Part shown: positions 29,547-44,460 of the stretch, piece by piece
Layout of the letters: the number at the start of each line of letters is the position of its first letter
Position numbering within the stretch: position 1 is the stretch's first letter
DNA from: Cerrena zonata
Lineage: Eukaryota > Basidiomycota > Agaricomycetes > Polyporales > Cerrenaceae
Assembly: GCA_038087015.1 (NCBI GenBank)
Contig: JASBNA010000121.1
Location: 1-55,781, forward strand
DNA length: 55,781 nucleotides
Direction: 5' to 3'
Position numbers and translations under genes: made by a program
Notes under the pieces: model-generated
What the model was told of the DNA's origin: nothing
Databases searched by the model: none
The model's input: the letters and a program-made list of their open reading frames with translations, nothing else

Positions 29547-30250
29547 ATGTTGTCAGTACTGCGGCAGTCTCTGACCAAAACGCCACGGTTCACTCTTCGC
29601 TCAGTCTCAACAACCCCTCGTTCGAAAGGAGAACCAGTCCTTGGTGCACTTGCATCTGCTCTGAAAGAGTTCCCTGGGAGCACTCCTACTTCCGACGTTG
29701 ATGTGGCCACACTTCCACCTGCATCACCTATACGGCCGTCAGCAGAAACTCATTTCTCAGATCTGCCACCGGCCGAAGATCCTTTGCTTCAATATTTCAC
29801 CAATCGCTTGATGCAACATGGAGAGAGGCAGAAGGCTCAAAAACAAGTCTCTCGTATCCTCCTTCATCTTCATGCCTTTACACGAGCCCCGCCATTACCT
29901 CTTTTCCGAAAAGCCATCGAGACCGCCGCACCTGCTGTCCGAGTGGTGTCCAACAAGGTCGGTGCGAAGGTCATGATTAGGCCAGTAGCTCTTCAAGAGA
30001 AACGTCGGGTGATGTATGCTGTAACGTGGATCATTGATAGTTGTAAAAAGGGGAAGGGTCGGGGTCAGACGATGGAGGAGCGGATTGCACGAGAGATGGT
30101 GAACATTCTCAATGGTGAGGGTGCTACGCTAACGAAAAAGGCCGAAGTACACAAAGCTGCAGTGGCGAACAGGTGCGTATTTTATCTACCATATCCCATA
30201 CTGTTATCATTATTGAGCATTTCGCGCGTAGAGGTTCTGCTCGAGCTTGA
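29547..30250 (+). CDS. Mitochondrial small-subunit ribosomal protein uS7m
   Basis: Two exons (29547-30172 and 30232-30250) give 214 residues. A basic, Ser/Thr/Arg-rich N-terminus (MLSVLRQSLTKTPRFTLRSV) is a mitochondrial import signal. The uS7 domain occupies the C-terminal two thirds: FTNRLMQHGERQKAQKQVSRIL, then IETAAPAVRVVSNKVGAKVMIRPVAL and the arginine/lysine-rich helix TWIIDSCKKGKGRGQTMEERIAREMVNIL. uS7m contacts the 3' major domain of mitochondrial small-subunit rRNA. The last exon encodes only RGSARA; ending after the NR of exon 1 without splicing would add an unrelated tail, so I prefer the spliced form. It is convergent with the helicase gene downstream. Confidence 0.92.
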
Positions 30251-30464
30251 GTCTTCCTTTTGTTTGGTTGTTACTCACATTACAATATTATTGCCGAGAT
30301 GTTCTCGGTCTAATTGCACCAAAGATCGTGAAACATGACATCAAATATGATACAATCAAGATGGTATGCCTAGGGCACAGATACAAGAAACAGGGCAAGC
30401 GTATTGTTACAAATATCAAGATCTACTGCAGCGTAAAGATGGCCACACACGGGATACCCACCGT

Positions 30465-33400
30465 TCACTCAGTCTCCTGCCAAGGTCTGTCGTCATTCGC
30501 TGCGACGTCGTCATCATCATCCTCCAGCTGTGGTATCAAATCACCCAGGGTCAACTTTGTCACTGACTTCGTGAACTCGTTCATATCGTGCATAGTGCCC
30601 TCGACCACATCCTGATCATACCCCCCACTCAATTTCACCTTGGCTTTGGTATCCCAGGTCGGAGGATCACCCTTCCAGGCTTTGTTGTTGAAAAGGCGAT
30701 TGAGGAATGTTCGCCAGAGTGGGTCAAGGGATATGACGGAAGGGTCGCCGACTATAATGAGCAATGCTTGTGCTCGGGTTACGGCCACTGGGAAAGCGCA
30801 CATAAGATTATGTGATCTGATATATCATTCGACAGAACGTACCGTTAAATCGACGGGGGCTGGCGACAAAACCGAGGGTATGTCTGAGATCGTACTCGAT
30901 GTACTCCTTGCTGCTACGTACGGTCGAGATGATGATCACTCGACGTTCCTTTATGTTGCCAGTTCATCAGTTATATTGAGGTCTTAGATTATGTGGCATA
31001 CCTGTCCCTGGAACTCTTCGACACTGCCTACTTTGATCTCGTCCCACTCTGAGAGCGATTTTCGAATCCGTCCACATTGCGCCTGGTACGGTGTGATGAC
31101 GCCAATCTCCTGATCGGCTATTCCGAGTGCAACTGTTAGTGTCATCTATGAGAATAAAGACTCTGACTTACTAATCTTGAAACATTTGTCCTCCCGCAAA
31201 GCCTCGACATATCTCTTCACCTGAGTCACCTCGGAAATATTGAAGAATGAAGGCGACGATGCCTCTCTTTGATCCTCGCCAGAAACGGCGTGAAAAATCA
31301 CAGGGAACCGTTTGTTTGGGAGATGTGGCCAGCTGATATATGATTCAATTACTTTTTTATTTCCACAGGGGCGGAGTTCTCCCTTGTAGAAGTGATCGTT
31401 GGGGAATTTCAGGATTTCAGGGTGCGAACGGAAGTTTTTGAGAAGCTTCACAACTCTAAAATGTACGGTCATGAGTAGTGTTCTGTAACGTATCTATGTG
31501 GAAACATACGTCTTTCCACGCCAGCCTTGTTCCTTGTACCAAGCCAGACCCATCAGCCTCTCCAAATAACTCAGCTCAAATTTCAAAATTCTCGCCACGG
31601 GGGAACGAATGATAGGTCCCAATTGCATAGGATCTCCGGACAGGATAACATTGGTGTTGTTGTTTGAAAGCAATTTGATAGATGCCATCGACTCTGTTTC
31701 GGTCGCCTGGCCTGCCTCGTCGATGAAGACATGCGTAAAATGCCCTCTCGGGAGTCCAACGCCATGTAATACCGGTGCAGAGACACAGGTCACTACGATA
31801 ACCTTGAATCTACGAAGGATCGCAATAGGTGGTATAGCAAAGAGGTCGGCACCTTCGGTAGGTGTCATGTGAGTGAATGGGAGAAGTTCATCAGGAACTT
31901 TCTTCCTGTTTCGTGAAGGGGCGTAGAGCCGGAATAGTTGTATGTTACCCAACTCACTGAGACGACAAGCGATGAGGTCTGCGGCACTGTTGCTCGGAGC
32001 ACATGCGACAATACGATGGCTTGGGTTAGTGCGAATGAGTTGACGGATGGCTTCCACAATAGTAACCGTCTTTCCCGTACCAGGACTATGCATATCAAAT
32101 AAAGTAAGTGCCGAGAAACATACATCAACGAGTCACACTTACGGGCCAAATACGATGAAAGGCGCATGACCGGCTGGAAGCTGTACGATAGATGCTACTG
32201 CTTGTAGTTGTTCAGGATTACCAGCAATGAGGGGGTTATAAATCCAGTCTCTGAGTTCAGCTGTTACTCCAGGTTTGCTTGGGACTATATCCCGCTGCTT
32301 GGGGAATAATAAACGGCTAGGTGCGAAAGCATTCGATAGGGCTTCATGTTGGCGTCGTAATGGTAGACGGTTCAACTTGAAGCGAACGTGATACCGCATG
32401 TTGTTGGTGTGTCCCGGGAACGATCCGTCAAACATAAGTCCTACTTCACGAAGGTGTACGAAGTGAACATGTCCTTCGAACCAATATCCCTTTGCCCAAC
32501 CGTGACGCTTAACGAGAATTCTGTCACCTGCAAAATAGATCAAATGGAGTACTATTTATGTACGGGAGATAAAGCGTACCGACGATTACACTAGGTCTAT
32601 TCTCAGCCAAACCGGGAACCTCAAGGCTGTGGGAAGATGTGAGAGCAATCAATTGAGTAATGCGATAACAACTGACTGGTAAAATGGACCGTGTTTCTTG
32701 AGAAATGCGTCAGTGATATCATAAAGCTCTAGATCATGTCTACCACTCATGGTCAGTCATTTCGAACACAAAGTGAGGAACAAGACGTACTGCATGCGGA
32801 ATTCTTCAACCCACAAAAGTGTTTGGTAATATCTTGCATATGTATCGGTGTTGATGCGAGGAGGAAGAACCGTCAACTGAAGATTTCTTGCTGTCTCGTC
32901 AGGAGGATCCCCCTCGATGAGAATGGAAGAAATATTCTTTGGGATTTCTGCCCACGGCAACTTTGTCACCCACCTGACCACTTTTGTGGCAGTGGGGGGT
33001 GGTCCTGCAACAACTGAGGTTTCAGGATCTCTGGATCCTCGCTTCTTGGGTTGATACGGAGTTACAGGCTTTAAGGCATCATGATCCTCCTTGCTTCCGA
33101 CTGTAGCTGTCACAGGACGGACAATAACGAACGATTTGTTAAGAGTCAGGTCCTCAAAAACAATTTCTAGGCGGTCTTCGTATCGTCCCAGATATTGTTG
33201 TTTGAATGAGATCTTGATGCGGAGATCTTGTCCGTACCGTATACCAGAGCTTTCCGCAGAGGCAGAAAAACTATTACCAAAGATTTTCAATCGTCACCGT
33301 CAGATAATACATGGCTTAGATGACTTACAACGAGCGACCGCTACTTGATTGGGAGCCCAATCGAAGCTCAGAGATCTGAATCTTCGAAGAAGGGATAGTA

Positions 33401-33954
33401 TTCTTGACCGTCAGGACTGTTAGCATTCCCGTCTCAGCACGCGCAGGGTTAATCACGCCGAAGTCAATGCCATCTTCATCTGAAACGATCATTCCATGCT
33501 TGTTTCGCTCAGCGTCCTCAAATGCTGCACGAAAGGCAACGAATGCGCTCATCTTTCGGTGACCATTGCCTTCGACATGAGCCTTCCATGAGTTCTTAGG
33601 AATAATCCGGTCGCAAACGGCGCACAAACGCTCATGTGCAGCAAGAGCAGCCTCTTCAGGTGCGATATCAGGTGAGATTCCTCCCTTTGTCGCCTTTCCG
33701 ATATGACGTTGGCTGGAGGTATGTTCCCCCCATTGGTGCTCCGGGATGTTCCTACTGCAAAGCGAGCAGTGAAAAATACGGCGACCAGATTTCGTGGCGA
33801 AGCGATGTTTCCTGCCGCGAATATGTGCTGTATACGTACTCTCGGTTGTGCATACGACGCCACAAGGTAAACAGATTTTTACATCGTGTCGGTAAACACA
33901 ACCTGGTTTGTGACAGACACCAGTAGTTTTGACCTGCGGACAGATTTTGGGCAT
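30465..33954 (-). CDS. MOV10/SDE3-like SF1 RNA helicase with N-terminal zinc fingers
   Basis: A UPF1-superfamily RNA helicase of the MOV10/SDE3 group, a family tied to small-RNA silencing and transposon control in plants, animals and Neurospora (SAD-3). The ATG at 33954 starts a zinc-finger module: a CCCH-like segment (TTGVCHKPGCVYRH), then three C2H2-type fingers ending RGRKH, SSQRH and EGNGH. A beta-rich domain follows. The helicase core has Walker [10 protein letters not shown] across an intron near 32.1 kb, CAPSNSAAD, the FIDEAGQA box (DEAG), LSGDPMQLGP, LLKNFRSHPEIL, VEEFQGQERRVII, and FNVAVTRAQALLIIVGDP near the C-terminus. The tail is acidic (LEDDDDDVAANDD). About ten short introns occur, and the frame appears intact throughout. 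Confidence 0.9.
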
Positions 33955-35985
<2,031 letters not shown>

Positions 35986-37898
35986 TATAAAAAGGTGGTA
36001 GTCGGATGAAAGGTATTGAGATTTCTGACGCTTGCACTGGTCTCGAGTGGACGCGTATTACGCGTCTGTCACGCCACGTGGTGACATTGAGGTGACATGC
36101 GTGACGCCTGAGTCCTATGACCAGGGAGGTATTCGAACGGACTTGCACCACCTATCAGTCACTAACGGATATACAGCACATAGAGTTATAGTATATATAC
36201 TTAACAGAGCTCTCTCCTGAGTAAGTAGAGTAGTAGAGATACAGTACATGGTCAACCTTCATTTCTTTCCTAATTTGGCTATTTCGAGAACAAAAAAGGC
36301 AAAGGCTTGGAGAGTGAGTGAGTGAGTGAGAGTGAGTGAGTGAGTGTATTGTTTCAGCCGGCATGTAACTGCAGATTCCCGCGCTAGATATACAACTACA
36401 CAAGACTACGATAGCTACTTAGATAGGCACACCCAGTCCCCCGTACCACTCTACCCATCCCTCATGTTGAAACTTTCCCTTCTCTGGTGGAATCTCAGAG
36501 CGCTTGCCGGGTAGACCTTCGCGGATCCATATATCGTGACACATCGGTCATAGGGTGCGGGATATAACAGACAAATCATGAAGTAGATGTGCCATATTTT
36601 CATGAAGTCCGATATGAGCTACTTAACGAATATTAAGACACCAATATGCTCAATCGGTCGCGGTGCGAGCAAAGCGGCCGAACGTTGTCACGAGAAGTGA
36701 TATTAGCCTTCATTTAATGTTAATGTCCACCTGTTCTCATCACCAAAAGCGCCTCTCGGCCTGAATAATTGAAGCACAACAAGGGAATTAAAATGGGTCG
36801 AGAGGGACACTTTTGGGGTCTGCGATAACGAGCCAGAATAGTCCAAGTGTCCCAAAGTTAGACCTCCAGGATTGGCCTCGTACAGACTACAGAGTTTTAG
36901 CTTCTCATGAGAACACATGGAGCCCCATTTTCGCCGAAGTCGACATGGAATTAAGAGCGAGGAATCCGATAAAGCAAAACATGCGGCCCGGGACGCGATC
37001 TAAATGATATGCATTATCAGCCCAACCCAACAGACCAATTTATCTAGAGCATGACATCCATCCTTTTGAGGACGATTAACGGTAGCCGTGACTCTTATCT
37101 GATACAATGACATCAGAGGATATGGCTCGGAGGCGCACAATCAATTGAGCGAAAACCCACAGGTGACTAATTCTGACCGACCTGCTCAGTCAGACAATGC
37201 CTCGCGTTTGCCCAACAGGAAGCGAGGTTAATCTTGCCTCAGTGAGCGAGACGTCAGCAGACCTCCGTGGAGTTACATCTAAAAGGGATTCATAGAACGC
37301 CAAGGCAGCATAGCTTGGGTCCCTGAAATCATCTTGAAGTATGTACGTAAATCTTTTGAATCGCGGCAGAAGCTACATCTACTCAATGAAACATTTCGGC
37401 CGCTAGAATGAGCGTCTGTGTTCGAAGAGCGGTACCTATGTCTGCTGCAGATTGACTGTTGAATAACAAGTCGGCAGGGCCGACCGACTCTGGACTGGTA
37501 GCCTGTATTGGCTCCGAGGATTGAAATAAACGGGGCTCCAGAAGCCGGTACCGACTGCGGGGGAATACGAAGTCGGGAAGGCCAGTCTGAGCATGGCCGG
37601 GAGGCGACGATAGCACGTGTGAATTGGGGTGGCTGTCTTTATGTCAACACGTTGAGAACGGGTCTTACTTATCTGTAGCATCGTAGAGAATGCTAGATAC
37701 AATAACATAGTTGAACATGCGTAAGTATAATGGTAACAATGTCAAGTTTGAAGAATACACGGTCGACTTCCGATTGCCAATGTTGTCAGCTCCAGTGATG
37801 CATAGGCGATCCAGAGCTGATTGTTGACATTTTCACACCCCTACCTCCTGGATCTGATGGTCAGAATCGATCATAGCCGGAGAAAGGTCCTGTGACAC
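35986..37898. other. 1.9-kb gene-poor stretch
   Basis: Between RPT6 and the nucleotidyltransferase-like gene I see no convincing gene. It contains a GAGT microsatellite at 36311-36347 and several short ORFs without motifs (for example near 37383-37708). Confidence 0.5.
36311..36347. repeat. GAGT microsatellite
   Basis: A tetranucleotide (GAGT) run of about nine units with one interruption (GAGA) in the middle. Confidence 0.9.
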
Positions 37899-38689
37899 TC
37901 ACATGCCATACTTTCTTCTGAGTTCTCTCCAGGCAGGTGCTGCGGTAGGGTACTGCCTGACGAACTCACTCATATCTTGGTCAGGTATTCGGTTGATATC
38001 GACGCGATCCCAATAACGGGATAGTGCATAGGCAACGTCCTGGGCATCCCGCTCGAGACGCCGCCTGTAGGGTCTAGAGTCAGTCGAAAAGATAAACATG
38101 CATGTGTTTACCCCGCACTCACAGCGACCAAGCTTTCAGTTTAGCCCTAATAAATTCGGAAATAGTCAAGAACGGAACACCAGACATGTTCATGGTTGTG
38201 CTTGCGTCCAGACGTCGGGGACCCTCTTCGCCTGCAGGCAGAATTTCAATCTTACGGACGGAGATGAGTCAGTAGATCCGTCGATATTTTGGGTAATGAC
38301 CTCACTTCAACTGGTGGAATAAGGCGTTGGTATATGGCATGAAGTCTAGAGAAAAAATTAGTATTCTTAGCTGCCGTAAATAGAGACAACACTGACCGAT
38401 TATTCCAAGGGGACGGAGTGACAGTAAAGTCGTCACTTCCGTTACACGCCTGCCTCACTCTTCGGAATGGATGCGAATTGCCTCCCTCGACGATACAAAA
38501 TATTTCCTACATCATCAATTGGTCAGGAAGCCAAAGGGAAGATATAAAAAAAGGTTTCACGTCACAGAGCGGAGCATTGGATAGAACGGCATTCAGTATC
38601 GTACCATGGAAGGCGTGTGGTACACCAGCGGCACGTAATTGCTGGGACAAGGCGGCGGCGGCCTCCAGTAGACGGACAGTCTCATGCAT
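37899..38689 (-). CDS. Small nucleotidyltransferase-like protein of unknown function
   Basis: Five exons (38561-38689, 38397-38506, 38306-38345, 38123-38250, 37899-38064) join in phase to 190 residues. The layout resembles fungal nucleotidyltransferase-fold proteins: an N-terminal helix (HETVRLLEAAAALSQQLRAAG), a strand-turn VPHAFHGTILNAVL, CDEIFCIVEGG with HPFRRVRQAC, then PWNNRLHAIYQRLIPPVEIEILPAGEEGPRRLD and a helix with TISEFIRAKLKAW. The C-terminal region (ERDAQDVAYALSRYWDRVDINRIP) is the part usually annotated as the partner helix. I cannot identify the GS-x-D-x-D catalytic motif clearly, so activity is uncertain. The complete, phase-consistent splicing argues that this is a real gene. 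Confidence 0.7.
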
Positions 38690-40061
38690 GATAAGGTGGG
38701 CGGGGACGGGGGAGAAGGATCATTAAGCGGATGGCATGGTGGGTTTGTGGTTGAGTGGGGAGGCGTTTGAGGTAAAAAGTTCATGTACGGTTGGAGTTAT
38801 AGAAGGCTGGCCGGTTCGAGGAAATCGAGGCTCTAGCCGAGTAAACAGGTAATAGGTGTAATCTCGTAATTCATAAGGTAAACAATCCGTTTGCAGACAT
38901 TCGCAATCGTAGATTCCATCGGCGACAGAAGGTTTCGCGGCCATGTTCTATAATGAATGGTGCTGGGTCTCGCCGACTGACCGGGTGATCATGGGACCTT
39001 TCGTATGGCAACAGGCTTCAAAGTTTGCGCCCAAGAGCTGGGTCGGAAGTTTGTGACGAAGATGGAGAATCCCTGCAGGTACAGGTCATTGAATTGGGAG
39101 GGTGGACATAGTCGTGTCGAGATGGTATACAAGAACGATGTTCTGGTCGCGAATGTGACCCAGAACTCTGACCAGGATGATCCGGGAACCGGGTCGCTGG
39201 AGACTATTTCTTACCATCACCAAATTTGCAGCGTGGTTGGTACTCATCAACGTGTCCCTGAAGTATATAGACGTGGTATAATCCCTTAGATACTTTCATG
39301 TAGCTAAAAAGGCTAAGTATACACGTATAGGTTCATCTTGGCCATAGACAGAACATGAATACGTACCATCCTCTCATGAGCTTTTGGCATCGAATAATCC
39401 GATCTTGCTTTCCCAAAGCGTAGCTTACGTAATATTAAGTGAGGTCATGGGGCTTCCCAGGCGTCTAACGTCCTATTTTGTTGGACCGTGCCAGTGAACA
39501 TAATACTTGTTATTAGTATCTAGTAGTCTGTATTCAAAGCACTGCATTATACTTTGAAGAACAATTACAGTGTCTCGCATAATTGTTGGTATGCATTGCA
39601 CATCGCGTTGATGGGAGTTTTCTCCCGCGCCTACTTAACTCCTTTTCAGGAAGTCACGTCCGTAACCCCGTGTCAGTGTAAGTAGTTTGGCTGAGATTCA
39701 CTTGTGTGTGTCTTTTTGTTCTCAGAGATATTACCATACAGTAATCCCCGCTGTGATGCAAGGCACGTATCACAACGAAGATTCTAATTTACAACCTCAG
39801 AGCGTAATTAACATGAGAAAAATATTTAGAATATTTTGCACATGCTTGTGGTATCACAAAGTCACATTAGGATGTCATATGACCTTCCATATATGGAGTA
39901 TATAACGCGGGATGTGACACCTCTGTCACAATATGTTTGCTTGAAAATGTTAATTACTTGCATTCTAAGGTTGCAAGCTGGAATCTCCGCTGTGTATTGC
40001 ATTTCCTCAATTACGAGTTGGTCTAAACAGTCATCTTCTATCTTTCTTCTTCACGCAGCGG
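38690..40061. other. Gene-poor stretch upstream of the Mg2+ channel gene
   Basis: An ORF of 73 codons (38726-38944, -) starting MAAKPSVADG and one of 94 codons (39005-39289, +) are the longest here. Neither has a motif I recognise, and I do not call them genes. The C-rich run just before 38690 looks like a leader of the nucleotidyltransferase-like gene. Confidence 0.4.
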
Positions 40062-42167
40062 ATGCATACAACTAATCTGTGGCAGGAAGCAAGACATGTA
40101 GCTGTTTTCTCCAGACCTTGCCGTTTTCGATCATCCAGGCTTTCTAGTTTGCGGATTGCATGTGGGTGCAGTCCATGGCAAACGCGTCTCTACTCTGGCT
40201 TTAAAACAGGTTCCCCAACAAACAGACTGGAAAAACACCATGCATTTCACCCATCCCGCAAATACATTCATACGGACAGCTACAAGCTGATGTCATGGTT
40301 CCCCAAGCTAAACCCTCGATCAAATGACCAATTCGATGGTCCTTCAGACGGTCCAGAAGAGGCCACAAAAGTCGCCATATTGGAGAGAGCAATGAAAGGA
40401 CGACAGCCCGCAGATCTCATGCTACGTTGTATGTAAAGATGTCAAATGCCATCACTATGAAGTCTGAGATGTGCTGAATCATACGAAATATTTAGGTACC
40501 ATTCTTGATGCGGATGGTAAGTTCCCAAGATGCTGTACATGTGCCCTTGTATTTTTACCCAAATTCTGACCGCTAGGGAATGTAAAAACAATTTCTGGAC
40601 AATTCAAAAAGTCTGACTTATGTTCGGAGCATCGATTAAACGTAAGTGCCGATGATGTTGTTCCCATTCATACATTCTGACGGAAGATGAATTAGCCCCG
40701 TGATCTTCGGAAAATAGATTCTAGGGTTCCCAACCTTGTGCCAACTATTCTCGTTCGACAGGAAGCAATCCTAGTGAGTGTTTACTTTTGTCAATCTGTA
40801 TACCATTCCAACAACCGAGCGCTGCTGGCCGTAGGTGAACGTTCTTCATATACGTGCGCTCGTCAAAGCAGACGCAGTGATTCTCTTCGACACCTATGGA
40901 TCAGCCGACTCCAGGCTGCATTCTGTCTTCCTTTACCATCTGGAAGTACGCACGTTCGCACATTCTCTATTCATCTGGCAGTCTCTGAACGGAACTGTTA
41001 CAGCATAATCTCAGAGCAAAAACATCGGGACCACCATACGAATTCCGGTGGGTCATGTTCATCCACGTTTGTGCCCCGTGGTTGCGTTTCTCATGACGTT
41101 TAACGGATTTCCATTTTAGCGCGCTAGAGTCGATATTATTGTCCGTTCTAAGTGCACTGGAAGCAGAAATTGTCTTTATACGTAATCTTGTTGGAGGTCT
41201 CTTGGCTGAACTTGAAGACGACATCGACCGGGATCGCTTCAAGCGGTTACTTCATCATTCACGGCGGCTTGCAAGCTTTCAAAATAGGGCGAAACTGGTG
41301 CGTCATTCTGCCTCTGAGAGTGCACTCCTGTCCACCTGACATTGTCCTTGTCGCTAGGTCGAAGAGGCCCTCGAAGAAGTGCTCGAGCAAGGTTTGTTGC
41401 ATATTTGTAAGATGATGGCTCGGACGTTTACCAAATGTCCTCATAGATGACGATTTGTCGAACATGTATCTCACCGACAAGAAGAATGGCTCTCCTCGCG
41501 CTACTCATGACCATGATGAACTAGAGGTACTACTCGAGTCCTTCTCAAAGCAAGTCGAGGAAATTAGAAACGAAGCAGAGAACTTCCAAGTGAGTACCGC
41601 ACCGCTGAGCGCTCTCACATCGACTGAGCTTCTGTTGCTTTAGAGCAATGTACAATCTACTCAGGAAATTGTAGAGCTTATTTTAGATTCTAATCGTAAT
41701 GCGCTACTGGCACTAGACCTTAAGGTAACATCGCAAAGGCATGCATCTTCGCCTTGACTCAACAATGACATTATAGGTTTCTATACTCACCATGGGCATC
41801 GGTGTCGGTACTCTCTTAGCCGGGCTGTTCGGCATGAATGTACGTTTGTTCACACTTATACAGCGCCTACATCGTGCCTCAACACACATTCTTTTCAGCT
41901 CAAAAGTCACATGGAAGATGCTGATTACGCCTTCTTCGCCATGTCCATTTTCTCAATTGTCGCCACGGGCGTATTCTCGTTCGCGGGATTGAGAAGGTAC
42001 GTAATGAATTTACTCTGCTCATACCCTTAAACCTATATCAATGTACTCTCAGGTTGGCTAGGATTAGAAAGATGGGACTTTCCACAACGAATGGTCGAAA
42101 AAAGCCACCGCAAAGTAGTAGTTGGTTACCCATGCCTCTCCGACGTCGTGGCCCAGATACACTATGA
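40062..42167 (+). CDS. Mitochondrial inner-membrane Mg2+ channel of the MRS2/LPE10 type (CorA family)
   Basis: The arginine- and serine-rich N-terminus from ATG 40062 (RHVAVFSRPCRFRSSRLSSLR) fits a mitochondrial presequence. The matrix domain follows across several exons (LMLRCTILDADG, PRDLRKIDSRVPNLVPTILVR, IEHVRALVKADAVILFD, then PYEFRALESILL), with a coiled-coil helix region (LEEVLEQDDDLSNMYLTDK). Near the C-terminus are two membrane segments: ILTMGIGVGTLLAGLFGMN, which ends in the GMN signature of the Mg2+ pore, and YAFFAMSIFSIVATGVFSFAG. A basic tail ends at the TGA at 42165. The family forms pentameric channels importing Mg2+ into the matrix. It is convergent with the CE15 gene, with 216 bp between the stops. 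Confidence 0.9.
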
Positions 42168-42383
42168 ACCTCCTAGTCATCCCTCACTCCCTTACCACCA
42201 CTCTGTAGGTACGATATATCTTACCCATGCATTACCATGATATCCTGCATTCCACTACGACCTAGACGCATCTAATTTATTTCGTTTCTGACATCTTAAT
42301 ACGCAATATGATGCTACCTTGATGATACGGTTCGACATCCTGACTAACCCGGACTCAATCAAATCCAGTCTCAGCCTCTCCCA

Positions 42384-43725
42384 TTATACCAATCTAGGTG
42401 TCGACCAATCTATCCACTCCTCCGGGTTCCACGTGACATTGTTGAAGACGTCGTTGGTCGTGAAAACCGTCGTATTGGCCGGTTCGCCTAACAGGAACCT
42501 GTCGATAAAGGAGAACAGTTGATCATTCAGGGTGGAGGGGAATGCACAATGGGCATGCCCTCCGACCTGAACAAACCCATGATTGTTAGGTACACCCAAC
42601 GCTTCCCAAACGGAGTGAGCAGCAGTCATGCACCCAAAGCCGCTCATCGGGCTCAGCCATACGAAATCGGTGTTCTCGAATGAGATCATGGGACGTGGAG
42701 CGACCATGCCAGCAAGGAAGTGATGGTCGTAGGGTAAGACTGATATGTTGTGAACGAAGTTTTCAAAGTTGGTAGAGAACCAAACGTTCTCCTGGACGAT
42801 CTCTACGGCCTCCTGTACGACACTCCCGCTATCCTGCTCGAACTTGGATAGTCTCCAACACGTGTCCCCTCCTGATCCAGACTCTTGCGGGATGGTGAGG
42901 GCAATACGTTCCTCAAAGGCTCCTGCCATGAGTGCACCTTTACCGTTCCGCGAACAGCCCGTCACCCCGATTTTATTAACGTTGATTTGAGCCGCAGGTG
43001 TGCGTTCGAGGACATCGATAATACGGCTGACTCCCCATACCCACGCCGTCATAGAGCTAGCGGTAGCGTTGTGCCCATACAGATTATAGAAGAGTCCGAC
43101 TCCTCGGCTGGACAGGTCGTTCTGTTGGGCCATTCCACTGTTATCATAGAACATAACAGCGATCTACAACGTCAACTGTGAGTATATATTTATCGTTGTG
43201 TTGTCTTTTGATCAAACTCACCCCGTCGGGAATCGGAATACTAGGTCCTCCGTAACCAATAATCAACGGCCAACCTCCCTTCGGCGCATTCCCGCTCGGA
43301 TACGAGATTGTTGGTGTGAAGGTAATCTCGTTATCAGCCGATAAGCCAGCCGTGATAGTTAGATTGGCTGTAGTATTGGCCCTAGAGAAGCTTCCAGATA
43401 GTCGTGGAGGCCTAGGAGGGAAACTCCCAGCTTCATATCCTTGGATTAACGAGCTGATTTGGCGGCGACGACATGCCCAGTCGTTTTTTGTGCGAACATG
43501 CTGTCCGTTATTCAGAAGGAAGGGGTTGGGCAATTTGGTGTCGTTGAAGCGGGGGATGAAAGACGGCGTAGAGCACAAATTGGTGACTAGTATGAAAGAG
43601 ACGGGTGTAAGATTGTGTTTCCCGAACATGCTCATGAATTACTGACCATCGTTATCAAGTTCTTGTGGTAACGCAGCCACCACTATAGAGAGAAGTACGA
43701 AGTGAACGAAAAGGTTGAAGAGCAT
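42384..43725 (-). CDS. 4-O-methyl-glucuronoyl methylesterase (CE15)
   Basis: A secreted carbohydrate esterase that cleaves the ester bond between glucuronoxylan and lignin. The ATG at 43725 gives a signal peptide ([18 protein letters not shown]). The catalytic serine lies in the family motif [11 protein letters not shown], the catalytic Glu is probably in [13 protein letters not shown], and the His is in GHAHCAFP. Disulfide-forming cysteines are present in the early [10 protein letters not shown] segment and around the active site. Three exons with short introns (near 43.17 kb and 43.63 kb) join in frame. There is no carbohydrate-binding module; the protein is about 410 residues, the usual single-domain form. 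A TATA box lies at 43791-43796. The gene suggests a plant-cell-wall-degrading lifestyle. Confidence 0.93.
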
Positions 43726-44460
43726 AGTGTGCTACAGTGTACACTTTTTCTTTGGCGCAAAGCGTGCAGCTCAACTTTCCATCTTTCTACTTTATACCTC
43801 CCAACAGACATATGGAGAGGCCCGTCGAGGTCCGTAACCTTCCATATCGTTTATTGTAGTCTCAATTGAAATTAGGTCACCCTACCTTCGTCGTAGTTGT
43901 ATGACCTGAACAGGTGACAACTCCAGTCATCATCAGTACGAGCTATACATATAACCTACTAGTTCTCCAACGCGGACGATGTTGGTTCTAATCATAGTCC
44001 TGGAAGAACAGTTTACGAATTTCGTTGAATTGTTTTGAAAACCAGAAGTCAGCGGAGTGGTAGGTGTAGTTCCCGTCTCTAGTAATGTTCTGTCCAAGCT
44101 ATCGCCACCGCCCCGGGATCCACATGGATGGATGCTGCACCCACGGCATTCCATGTTCCAACCTACGGGGATCTTTCGTTCTTGTTGAGGCACAGAGGAG
44201 CGGCCGCAAAGCGCAATTTGAAGCTTAAAATATCTAGATTCCTCCGATATCTAGCCGTTCAGCGATGTACAATATGTTACCTGCCAAGCCCATCAACAAG
44301 GATCTTCAAAGTTGCAGCAGTTGGACCTACACCATGGCATCAATCCAGCAACCTGAGATCCACGCCATAAATTAGAATGCAACAGACGCAAAATTACACA
44401 GCCTGTACAGTATTATACACCCTTCCAAGGTTACCCACAAACAATCACACGTGGGCGTTG
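43726..44460. other. Intergenic stretch upstream of the CE15 gene
   Basis: Holds the CE15 promoter with its TATA box, and the 3' flank of the membrane-protein gene to the right. ORFs here are short and motif-free. Confidence 0.45.
43791..43796 (-). promoter_or_regulatory. TATA box of the CE15 esterase gene
   Basis: TATAAA on the minus strand, about 66 nt upstream of the ATG at 43725. Confidence 0.55.

Noticed and set aside
36311..36347. GAGT run as a possible CRISPR or minisatellite array
   Set aside because: It is a simple tetranucleotide microsatellite without spacers.
38726..38944. A 73-codon ORF starting MAAKPSVADG upstream of the nucleotidyltransferase-like gene
   Set aside because: I could not splice it to that gene and recognise no domain; the C-rich leader before 38690 fits an independent start.
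39005..39289. A 94-codon plus-strand ORF starting MATGFKVCAQ
   Set aside because: No motif and no upstream promoter sign; not enough support to call a gene.
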